A stretch of 64,000 nucleotides of DNA, taken from Salvator merianae (lineage: Eukaryota; Chordata; Lepidosauria; Squamata; Teiidae). Both the position numbers and the translations under genes were made by a program. Location: contig QVOM02000025.1 of the NCBI GenBank assembly GCA_003586115.2, forward strand, positions 86,614,688-86,678,687. Direction: 5' to 3'. The notes under the pieces are model-generated. The model was given only the letters and a program-made list of their open reading frames with translations, did no database searches and was not told the DNA's origin. Of this stretch, positions 55,630 through 64,000 are shown in pieces (position 1 is the first letter of the stretch; the number at the start of each line of letters is the position of its first letter).

Positions 55630-56086
55630 GGGCCTTTTTGCCCTTTGAACCTAAGAATGATCAAATATGAGCATTCCAGAGTGGAACAGTCCCTGCAGTG
55701 CAGCGGCCATCCACACTGCGAGGGTTTGAGCAACCTAGAACTGGGCTTCCAGCACTCACAGTGCAAATGCTGGTCACCCCATCCTAACAGTGGCCACAGG
55801 AATGGCCAGGCACTTTCATGGTGACTGGGGATATAGTGCCTGACTGCACAGCTATTGCTATGCCACAGCCTGCAGCACTCATACCCAGAAGTAGGTGCAA
55901 ATGCTGCATACCGGGAGCAGTCCAGCTGCTCCTGCTACAGCTGTGGAGCACAATTTTGCTGTCCACAGCTAGTAGCAATCAGGAGTGTCTGCAAATGCTC
56001 CCAATCACTCAGGCCTCCACAAAATGTGGACATACTCTGATAGTGAGCATCTGATTGCTCACTAGCACTAAAGTGGAATCAGGCCC
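55630..56086. mobile_element. PIF/Harbinger-type MITE with TCA target duplication
   Basis: Left end GGGCCTTTTTGCCCTTTGAA and right end AGTGGAATCAGGCCC are flanked by TCA on both sides (55627-55629 and 56087-56089). Interior order ('cacagtgcaaatgctgg', 'catacccagaagtaggtgcaaatgctg', 'gtccagctgctcctgctacagctgtgg') matches 15839-16222. It is inserted in an L2 copy. Confidence 0.8.
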
Positions 56087-56855
56087 TCAGTTTGAGAGGT
56101 TGTTTCTGATGTTGGGTGAGAGAGACAGAATAAGGATGGAAAGAGATGCTGTGTGTCACAGGGTCTTGGTCCATGAAGTAGGGAGGCACCCTGTTCTCTA
56201 TGGCGTTATATTGCCCTGGAAGGGACAGAAATGAAATCTGGCAGTGCTCTTCAGCTCTGCACTGATGCTGGAAGCTCAGGAGCAGGTTTTGGCCAAGAGT
56301 GCCTACTTACAACTATGGCTGCTTTGCCAGCTATGGCCTCTTCTGGACAGAGATGATCTGGCCACAGTAATCCATGTTCTGGCCATATTGGAGTATTGTA
56401 ATATGCTCAATGTAGGGGTGTCCTTGAAGATGGTTTGGAAGCTGCAGCTGGTGCAGGATGCAGCAGGTAGACTGCCGTCTAGATGCACATCATGCTAGTC
56501 TTAAGAGAGCTGCATTGGTTGCCAATTCAACCCAATTCAAGGTTGTAACTTTAACTTATAAGACCCTATATGGCTTAGGCCCCAAATATCTAAAGGAAGC
56601 CTTGTCCCATATTGACCTGCCCATGTGTTAAGATCTGCAGGTGAGGCCCTCCTGGCTGAACCACCACCTTCAGTGGTTAAAAGATTGGGGGCTCAGGATA
56701 GGGCCTTCTCTGTGATAGCCACCTGAGATGCAACAAGCACCTTTACTATATACTTTTATAAGATTGGTGAAGATGTACAGTTCTGTTTTTACTGTTGTAG
56801 CCTGCCCTGAGAGCTTTTTGTGTAGAGTGAGATAAAAATATAAACAAATAAATAG
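56087..56855 (+). pseudogene. L2-clade LINE ORF2 C-terminal region and 3' tail
   Basis: A plus-strand frame (56244-56498) encodes an RT C-terminal segment (AQEQVLAKSAYLQLW, RDDLATVIHVLAILEYCNML, KLQLVQDAAGRL), the L2-type pattern ending in 'LVQNAAARL'. After the stop, further frames carry the GCIGCQF/LVPY/AFSVIAT remnants of the extreme C-terminus. The copy ends with 'tgtagcctgccctgagagctttttgtgtagagtgagataaaaatataaa', the family's 3' terminus. The segment between endonuclease and RT C-terminus is deleted, so the copy is dead. Confidence 0.75.
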
Positions 56856-57699
56856 AACTGTAGTCCTTCCCTTCCTGTGTGAAACGAACCCAGAGGAGAA
56901 AGGAATCTGGAGACTTATTTTCCTTATTTCAGATTTCACCCCATTATTACAACTGCATAACCACAACCAGGGCAGAGCTATTCTCATGTAGCATAATTCC
57001 CAAAGCTGTTCAGAGTGCTTTTAGCTAAGATCTGACGTGTAACAAGAGCACAATGCTGATTGAAATCTTCTCTCACCCAAGATAACTACTAAATGCCTCC
57101 AATGACTTCATATACCAAGAGACAGAAAGCAAAAACAAGTAAAACTCATACTTATAGAGGTATTAATAATCCCTTGTTAATGAATCCCTATAGAATGAGT
57201 CTCCCGGCTGAATTGTTAAGGGTTCTATTATGAAGTCTCTCTACCTTAAAGCTTGAAAGGGCACTTCAATTGGACACAATTAGCAGGAGCAGCTGATGTA
57301 GGGGATAGCATTGCATAACAGTGGTAAGGGGGCTGCTTTTTGCTTTATTATTGTTTCCTCCCTGCTGTTTATGAATTAAAGACCCAGACGCACCTCTTAG
57401 CTCAGATCATCGTGCAGAAGTCCTTCCATATTTGCCACATCTAAGGCAATATTTTGGTTTACAAGTGGCATTTTAGTGCACTCACATTTTGCTTCGATTT
57501 GACATAAAGGTGCATCATTCCTCACAGTGAAATCAATTTTCAAATGAAAAATAAAGATAGATGTACAATAGGAGCCATACACCCGTCTAACTACAAGTGG
57601 CCCATCTAATCTGGTAGCCTGTTGTCATGGGGCCGCCAACTCCATCTGGAAACCCATAAGAAGAATATAAAAACTACTTCTCCTGCTTGCAGTTTTCCA
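56856..57699. other. Unassigned non-coding sequence
   Basis: 'acaagtggcccatctaatctggtagcctg' (57592-57620) resembles the start of an L3-type fragment. No gene is seen. Confidence 0.35.
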
Positions 57700-57944
57700 G
57701 AACCTGGGCTTTGAAGGCATAGCAACCTAAGAACTGCCCTGCTAGATCAGACCCATGGTCCATCAGGTCCAGCAGCCTGTCGCCATAGTGGCCCACCTGT
57801 TGTAAATGGAAACTCACCAGCAAGACACTAGCACACAGCTTTCCTTGCTCACTCCCAGCAGTTGACCCTTAAGTGCACACCACTGCCAAAACAGAGACAA
57901 TCACAAAGCCATTGGTAGCCCTGTCCTCATGAACATGTACAGAT
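57700..57944 (-). mobile_element. L3/CR1-like LINE 3' fragment, diverged subfamily
   Basis: 'aagaactgccctgctagatcagacccatggtccatcaggtccagcagcctgtcgccatagtggcccacctg' and 'cattggtagccctgtcctcatgaacatgtac' follow the family order. The hAT element at 57945 is inserted at its inner end. Confidence 0.65.
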
Positions 57945-59071
57945 TAGGGATGTGCACGAAAGGAATTTTCTCTGTTCGTTTCGCAATGCATCGAAGCTTC
58001 GTTGCTTCGTTTTCGCACGAAAACGGAAGTCGCGAAAATGGCGATTTTCGTTTTTGCAGCGAAAATTTTCGCGAAAAAAACGGAAGTGCAAAATCAATGA
58101 AATAAGTAGTGAAAAACAAATGCCGCATATCCCCCTGCCCTGTCCCTTCTATATTTGACCGTCCACGTTGCTAATTTAAGGAGTTGCTTCGTTAAAGGTA
58201 AAAATTGCACGGAGCTTATTTTTTACCAGCAGCCGGTTTGTAGCAGGATTCAAAGCAACGAAGGCACATTTGGGGTTCCTCACTGTAGATCGAAAGCAAG
58301 CGAAAGCAAGCGAAGGAATTTTTTTCGCTTTGATTTTTTGTCATTTTCGATGCCTTTTCGACGCTCATGTCTGTGCACGCATGCGCGCTAACTTCTGTCC
58401 CTTTAACTTATCGGCGTGACTCGTCGCTGTCTGCCGTCCGTGCCGATCGTTTGGGGCACAGAAATTATTACCTCGCCTACGAGGCGGGCAGGCTTAGTCA
58501 GTGACACGCGAAGCAATTGCCTTCAGCTCAGCGTGTAATTTAGAAGACTGGCGGCAGCCGCAGGATGAAATAACTCCCTCCCTACTTCCGAGCAGCAGTG
58601 AAATGACACCTCGTCTTGCCCTCCCTCCCTACTTCCGAGCAGCAGCAAAATGACGCCTTGTCTTGCCCTCCGTTTCAAAAAGCAGAACTATATACCACCA
58701 TCAAAGACGTTTTATTAACTCCTAGCCATCTGAGTTTCTCATCCTCATGCGGTGCGATCGCTGTGAGGCAGGCGAAGAGTTAAAAAAATACCGTCTTTCT
58801 TAATGTGATGCATTACAATTTCCACCTCTAGAGGCAGAGACTTGATGCTACGAAGCTACCTAGCTTCGTTGCATCGCAGTTTTCGCAGCGAAAAGAGACG
58901 AAAATAGCCGTTCGCGGTGAGTGGTGAAGGTCACGAAAATTGACGAAAATGGCCACGACGTTCGATATTCGCTTTCGCAATAGAGAGGGCACTTCGCATT
59001 CGATGCGAATGTTGCAAAGCAACGAAATTCGTACGAAATTTCGTTGCTTCAAAATTTCGTGCACATCCCTA
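57945..59071. mobile_element. hAT non-autonomous transposon with perfect 8-bp target duplication
   Basis: Left end TAGGGATGTGCACGAAA and right end TTTCGTGCACATCCCTA are exact inverted repeats. The flanks are GTACAGAT on both sides (57937-57944 and 59072-59079). Subterminal words (TTCGTTTTCGCACGAAAAC near the left, CGAAATTTCGTTGCTTC near the right) match the elements at 31444 and 34134. Of 1127 bp, the middle includes a 47-bp tandem duplication at 58574-58667 and no transposase frame. Confidence 0.9.
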
Positions 59072-59079
59072 GTACAGAT

Positions 59080-59283
59080 CTTTGTGTCATCCAAACTGGT
59101 GGTCAATAATACCATACATCATAGTCAATGGCAGCTCGTAGTTTTAAGAGCAGGTGATTGCAGGCATTGACTGGGTGATTGTTGGCCATGGCAGCATGCG
59201 CTTTTTCTTGGCATGCCAATGCATGATTTTCATGAAGATGTCTTTAGGTCATGGAACAGAAAATACGGCAAATAATGGTCCAC
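59080..59283. other. Unassigned non-coding sequence
   Basis: Nothing is supported beyond the possible continuation of the L3-like fragment just after the hAT. Confidence 0.3.
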
Positions 59284-59400
59284 AGCCATTTATTCATTCA
59301 TTTGTCTAGCTTTCTATACCACCCAAAACCACTGTCTCAGGGCAGTTTACAGTAAAAACAACAATATAAAAATTAACTAAAATAAAACAGATTTTAAAAA
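59284..59400 (-). mobile_element. L2-like LINE 3' tail
   Basis: 'tttattcattcatttgtctagctttctataccacccaaaaccactgtctcagggcagtttacagtaaaaac' is the antisense L2 tail, diverged. The MITE at 59421 follows within about 20 bp. Confidence 0.6.
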
Positions 59401-59420
59401 GTACAAATAAAAATGTAGAA

Positions 59421-59838
59421 GGCCCTGTTCGCACTTTTCACTAGTGAGTGTCTGCACTAGTGGATGCACTAGGGAAGTGCATCTACACTGCACAGAGACC
59501 CTAGTGATTGAGAGCGGGCTACAGCCACTCCTGATTACTACTACCTGTGGAGCACAAAACAATGCTTCACAGCTGTACCAGTAACAGCTGGACTGATGAA
59601 GTACACAGCATTTACACCTAGTTCCAGGTGCAAACACTTTCCTGTGCCATGGCAGTGGCTGGATATTTCCCTGGCCACTGTCATGGTGAGTGGCCAGCAT
59701 TAGCACTGCGAATGCTAGACACCCCATTTCTGGGATGTTCCAGCCCTCGCAGTGCAGATGGCTGCCACACTATGAGAACTGTTCCATCTTGGAATGTTTG
59801 ATTGCAAACATTCCAAGAAGGAACGTGTGAAAAGGCCC
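59421..59838. mobile_element. PIF/Harbinger-type MITE
   Basis: Left end GGCCCTGTTCGCACTTTTCA and right end CGTGTGAAAAGGCCC are inverted. The flanks are GAA and TAA, consistent with a mutated 3-bp TAA duplication. The interior is the reverse complement of 15839-16222 (CACTAGTGAGTGTCTGCAC at the left; TTGGAATGTTTGATTGCAAA near the right). Confidence 0.75.
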
Positions 59839-60782
59839 TAAAAGTAAAAGTAAAAGGGGAGAGTCTAGGTACAACACATCTGCAGAAAATAATGAAAATT
59901 CTGGGTCCTCAATTACTCCTCAAAGGCCTGTGAAAGAAGATATAATTCAGCCTGGCATTTACATAAATCAGGTATGGATATTTTGTGGATCTTTGGGAAG
60001 ACAGCTTTACATTGGGGGGGGGAGGGGAAACACCACAGAGAATACCCTACTCCTACTGTTACAGTATTTACGGCACAGAATAGGTAGAGAAAGAAATGGT
60101 ATAGAGAAAAAAAAAAGAAGGAAGAAGCCATAGTGACATCATTCAAGACCCATTTTTGTACCCTAGAAGTACTAATCTTTTTCATGCCAAGCTCTGGGAA
60201 GTTTTGTGAGGACTAGACTGCACATTACTGGGTAAGATGAGTAACAACAGTTTTCAGAAACAACTTCAAAGTGGTAGCAAGTAAGTTGTTTATGAAAAGA
60301 CATAAGATCCAGACCTTCTCCTCAGAAGCTAGCAGTTCCAAAGCACAATTTATTCTGTCTTTTCTCACCTCCTCCTTGGTATTTTCCAAGTGAGAAAAAA
60401 AAAGCATGGTGTTGAATGAGAACATGACACAATTTGATTTCTGGATATGTTTACACTGTGTTCTAAAGCACACTTCGCTACCTCTGGGAAACAAAGTTAG
60501 ATGTTTTCCTTTACAATCTAGTTGGCATTCTGTTACCTTTGTGAAAAGCCTTGGCAAAGAGTTCACATGCGTAGCTTAAAAACAGATATAAATGACTGAA
60601 AGTTCACTCCAAATATCCAAACATTTGGAGATCTTTGCCGACATAAGGTGCTTCGTTATTGAACAATACAGTATTTCTGTGAATTATCAGCTTTTGAAAA
60701 TACAGCATAATTTTATTTGCTGGACACTTCTTCCAGTCTGTCAACTGAAGGTGGCTGATTTTGTTAATATGTATACCATATG
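59839..60782. other. Unassigned non-coding sequence
   Basis: No gene or repeat is supported. Confidence 0.4.
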
Positions 60783-60985
60783 ATGGGAATAGCTGTAACT
60801 CAGTGGTAGGACAAAACTACCTGGAAAGCAGAGAGTCACAGGTTTGATCCCTGGTCTCTCCCCACAGGTAGGCAATGGCAAACCATTTCTGTATTTTTGT
60901 CAACAAAAGATGCCAAAAGATGCCCAGAGGTGCCTATGTAGCTAAACAAGAGTTGGATCTGACTCCATGGTACCCAGCAAAATGC
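60783..60985 (+). mobile_element. tRNA-derived SINE
   Basis: The head GGGAATAGCTGTAACTCAGT has an A-box-like TAGCTGTAACTCAGTGG and a B box GGTTTGATCCC at about 60841-60851, in tRNA-like order and spacing. A body with 'ggcaatggcaaaccatttctgta' and 'gagttggatctgactccatgg' follows. The tRNA head and unrelated body define a SINE; a functional tRNA is excluded because the anticodon arm and 3' acceptor pairing are missing. Pol III promoter boxes are only approximate. Confidence 0.65.
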
Positions 60986-60999
60986 CGTATTTTTGTTTG

Positions 61000-62035
61000 T
61001 TGTTTAGGAATTTATATCCCATCCTTCACCCAAAGGCCCAGGATGGGTGACAACAATAAAAAAGTAGAATACATAGAATAACATCAAATATATTTAAAAT
61101 ATAACCCTCCCTCCCATCCCCCTTCCTTGGCAGGATAACACCCAGAGGAAGCTAAATATCAAAGGCCTGGCTGAGGAGGTATGTTTTAACCAGGTGAAGA
61201 AAACCATATAATGTAGGCAGCTGGTGAACCTCCAGAGGAAGGCTGTTCCAGAGTCTGGGGCCATCACAGAAAAGGCCCTCTTGTGTGTCCCTGGCCCTTG
61301 CATCTTTGGCCCTTTCTGCACTTGGACTTATTCCAGATGATATCTCAGAACAGGGACCTGCCATCTGCATGTTAGTGCAGACTATGGTAGACCCTGGGCA
61401 AGACCTTTCATAGTTTGCATTAGCATGTGCATAGCAGGTCTCTATTCTGAGATATAATCCACAATAAGACCAAGTGCAGAAAAGGCCTTCAAGAGAGAAG
61501 GAACTACAAGAAGGCCATCTCCTTTAGATCTCAGGACTCAGGCAGATCTATATGGGAGAAGGCGCTCCATCAGATAACCAGGCCTCAAGCCGTATGTTAA
61601 CATCAACACCCTGAATTAGGTTTGGTAGTGAATAGGCAACCAGTGCAGATCTTTCAGGACCCGCATGATGTGCATCCAGTCAGAGGCTCCCATCGGCAGT
61701 TGAGTTGCTGTGTTCTGCACTAGTTCCAGCTTCAGGGGTAGTCCCATGTAGAGTGCATTATGGTAGTCTAATCTGGAAAATACCAGAGCATGAATCACAA
61801 ATTATCCCTAACCAGGAAGGGCCAAAGCTGTTGAACCAGTTGGAGATGGAGGTAGACACTCCTGGTTACCACTGCCACATGGGTCTTAAATGACAGTGAC
61901 AAATCCAGGAAGAACCCCCAACCATGCATTTGTTGTTCCTGGGGTACAACAACCCCATCCACAGTCAGGTGCCCCTTAACTTCCTGCACCCAGAACACAG
62001 TAGTTCCATCTTGTCCAGATTGTGTTTCAATTTAT
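61000..62035 (-). pseudogene. L2-clade LINE ORF2 C-terminal half, interrupted by a MITE
   Basis: On the minus strand, from 62035 downward, successive frames encode reverse-transcriptase C-terminal sequence. At 61795-61998 is an FLDLSLSFKTHVAVVTRSVY segment. At 61616-61798 are HALVFSRLDYHNALYMGLPL, KLELVQNTATQL and LKDLHWLPIHYQT. At 61500-61615 are LMLTYGLRPGYLMERLLPYR words. Across the MITE, 61152-61307 gives PRLWNSLPLEVHQLPTLYGF and VKTYLLSQAF. The 3' tail ('atatcccatccttcacccaaaggcccagg') ends near 61010. Segment order is correct for L2. Stops and frame changes make it dead. Confidence 0.75.
61308..61487. mobile_element. Small hairpin MITE inserted in L2
   Basis: Left end GGCCCTTTCTGCACTTGGAC and right end CCAAGTGCAGAAAAGGCC are inverted. 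The flanks are TTT and TTC, compatible with a 3-bp duplication carrying one substitution. The length (180 bp) and stem (TTATTCCAGATGATATC / GATATAATCCACAATAA) match 29338 and 37686. Confidence 0.75.
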
Positions 62036-62579
62036 ATTGGTTCAGCAGGGGGATTTTAAAGTGTAAATCAAAAGTTTATTTCTGCTGCTTCTTTTCAGCA
62101 GTGGGATGTATGTATATGCATTGGGAGAAGAGAAGTAAAATTTAAAAAATGGAAACCTTACCAAGCTCAGGCAGGAAATAGATTGACATTAATTGTAATC
62201 TCTGCTCTTAAACCTATAACTAGCCTGTCAAATGCTACAACTGGGACGGTAGTGATGTTTTCTTCACTTAACAAAGTTCCACTTCTCATGTGTGGCTAAT
62301 TTGTTATTAAGAGCTGTGTATTTTGTCACCTGTATCAGTTGCAACATCTTTAAATGATTTCTAATGGTTTGAATCCTCCTGAATTGTCATTCTGCTATAA
62401 TTAGAGACGGGCTTCATGAAACTTAAAAAAAAATAAGGCTTATGTGCATTTTCACTTCTGCATCTGATTCAGCCCTGCATAACGCCTGATCTTGGAATTA
62501 GCAGTGGGCATGTGGGAAACAGAGGAGGGAGTCAGGCATGATTTGTTATTAGCCATTGTTGATTGGCTATCTTGGTAAA
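62036..62579. other. Unassigned non-coding sequence
   Basis: No gene or repeat is supported. Confidence 0.4.
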
Positions 62580-63325
62580 AAGAGATATGCAGGATCCTTT
62601 TTTTTTTTCGATCCAAACCGAACACTCCTTTGTTCAGTTTGAATTCAAACTTTCTTCTTCGAACATCTTCAAACACTTTTGAACTCAGACTGAATAGAGT
62701 CTGTTTGGTAGGTTTGTCTGAACACCCTTTGTTCAGTTTGAATTAAAACTCTATTTTCTAAGGGCATATTTGCATTTGCAACTAGCAAGCATCAAGGTTA
62801 CTTGCTAGTCAAGTGCTTCCACACTTGATGGAGGCCCAAGCAGCCAGGAGCAGGCTTCATCCACTTCTGATCACTGCTACCAGTGGAACAGTAATTACTA
62901 CTCCATAACCCTAACAGGAGGTGATAGTCACCTCCTGGTAGGGTGCGTTCGCACTTACCTGGAGCTGAAGTGTTCAGGCCGGGGCAAGAATGCAATCGTG
63001 CATGCATGATCACCTGATCACTCCTGCATGATGGCTGACCGTGATTGCTTGATCAGGCCTGCAATGCCAGATCAGACTGCATGATGCCCAATCCAGCTGT
63101 GCGATGTCCGATCAGGCCTGCGCCCGAGCTTCACCACAGCAGAAGCTCATGGTAGACAGCTTCAGGTCCAGTTTTCAGCTATGCAGTGTGGACAGGTCCG
63201 TGTTGCATAATAAATTAGCCTGCTAGCATAGTAAGTACAAAAATGCCCAAACAGGCAAGGTGTTCAGTTAGAACTTGAACCACTGTTTGATTCAAACCAT
63301 TTCAAATCAGTTCGGCACATATCTA
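62580..63325. mobile_element. hAT-like GTTTGAACC element carrying a nested MITE
   Basis: Left end AAGAGATATGCAGGATCC and right end TTCGGCACATATCTA are imperfect inverted repeats. The flanks are TTGGTAAA (62572-62579) and ATGGTAAA (63326-63333), matching at seven of eight bases. The interior near both ends has TTTGAATTCAAAC and GTTCAGTTTGAAT words as at 24785 and 53817. A 487-bp MITE at 62762-63248 is inserted. Without it the element would be about 260 bp. Confidence 0.65.
62762..63248. mobile_element. PIF/Harbinger-type MITE nested in a hAT-like element
   Basis: Left end GGGCATATTTGCATTTGCAA and right end AAGTACAAAAATGCCC are inverted. The flanks TAA (62759-62761) and AAA (63249-63251) fit a 3-bp TAA duplication with one change. 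The hAT sequence CTATTTTCTAA|ACAGGCAAGG is continuous across it by comparison with 54005-54028. The left end carries CTAGCAAGCATCAAGG...CTTGCTAG, as at the right end of 49656-50260. Confidence 0.75.
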
Positions 63326-64000
63326 ATGGTAAACAGGACTTTGATCTGTTCTGGAGGAAGGAGTGGTTTCTGGTAGTTTCCAGACACCAAAGGCTAATAG
63401 CAAGCTACTGTCCAGCCCCTCTACCTCACACTATACCTGACCTTCTTGCAATGATTTGCTTAGAGGCTTTAATAATATATAATTCAGATATCTAAAGTGT
63501 TCAGGTTGGAAACAGTGAGTTTAATTTTTACTCTGAAGAAAATTGACAAGACAGTTTCTTGGAAATAATGAATAATGGAAAACCACGATGGCCCTAAAAT
63601 AACCTTATATATTAACAAGCATCTAGGCTGAGCGGTCTTTACCGCCATGCTGTAAAATGAAGGATCATTTTAACTTTCTTGAGTTCTTTGAAGGTATAAA
63701 AGTGCTATCTATAAACGAATAGATGGATGGATGAAACAAGTCATTGACTATGTATTAGCTGCTGACATTCTGTGGTTTTAGGTTTCTGTAGTTTTAGGTT
63801 TATACTTACAAACTTTTCCTACCTGCTCTTTATAACTAGACTACAGAATGGGGAGGGGATTGAAAAAAATCAAATAATGAAGGCACACAAACATCAGCTC
63901 TTTGAAACCCAAAATCTTCTGCATTTTAATTAACTCTTTCCCTCATTCAGTCTTTTCCCTATATTCATTCAGTCATATTTCTACCCAGAGGTATCAGGAG
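63326..64000. other. Unassigned non-coding sequence
   Basis: No gene or repeat is supported to the end of the window. Confidence 0.4.

Noticed and set aside
60783..60860. A functional tRNA gene
   Set aside because: A- and B-box-like sequences are present, but acceptor and anticodon arms do not pair properly and the sequence continues into a SINE body.
1..64000. CRISPR arrays, bacterial operons, phage or plasmid modules
   Set aside because: Repeats here are dispersed or inverted, not regularly spaced with unique spacers. The LINE, SINE and hAT content is that of a vertebrate nuclear genome.

Overview
This window looks like intergenic DNA from a vertebrate nuclear genome, most likely a squamate reptile (lizard or gecko type). 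The evidence is the repeat content only: CR1 retrotransposons ending in short ATTCTATG/GTTTCTAT tandem tails, L3/CR1-like fragments whose antisense strand begins 'gaacataagaacataag...ctggatcaggcc', L2-clade fragments with a '...gccctgag...gataaaaataaa' 3' tail, tRNA-derived SINEs, and many short hAT-type and PIF/Harbinger-type non-autonomous DNA transposons. No host protein-coding exon, rRNA, true tRNA gene, operon or CRISPR array could be supported on either strand.

Layout. 1-6.3 kb is mostly unassigned, with a foldback repeat (1.86-2.09 kb) and a CpG-rich patch carrying CCAAT, CRE and GC-box-like sites (about 2.5 kb). 6.3-10.8 kb holds L3-like fragments, one of them split by a CpG-rich Harbinger-type MITE. 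10.77-14.87 kb is the centrepiece: a 5'-truncated CR1 LINE of about 3.66 kb, with an SGNH-esterase ORF1 and an endonuclease/reverse transcriptase ORF2 broken by frameshifts, inserted inside an older MITE. 15-31 kb is a scatter of MITEs, foldbacks, L2 and L3 tails and a GTTTGAACC-rich hAT element that contains a (GGTTT)n expansion. 31.3-32.8 kb is a decayed RTE-type reverse transcriptase into which a hAT element inserted with a perfect 8-bp target duplication. A second hAT of the same family sits at 34.1-34.9 kb and a third at 57.9-59.1 kb. 42.18-42.80 kb is a purine-strand tract of about 625 bp. 43-64 kb continues with L3, L2 and CR1 fragments, a CR1 copy with a snap-back 5' end, nested MITEs and SINEs.

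The genes present belong to mobile elements. The CR1 and L2 open frames supply, or once supplied, target-primed reverse transcription. The DNA elements carry no recognisable transposase and would have depended on hAT and PIF/Harbinger transposases encoded elsewhere. The window's value is as a readable record of nested insertions: target-site duplications can be read directly for at least twelve elements, which lets their relative ages be ordered. I found no convincing new biological system. The most notable signals are the hAT families with exact target duplications and internal palindromes, the 3-bp-TSD MITE swarm, the snap-back CR1 and the long purine tract.
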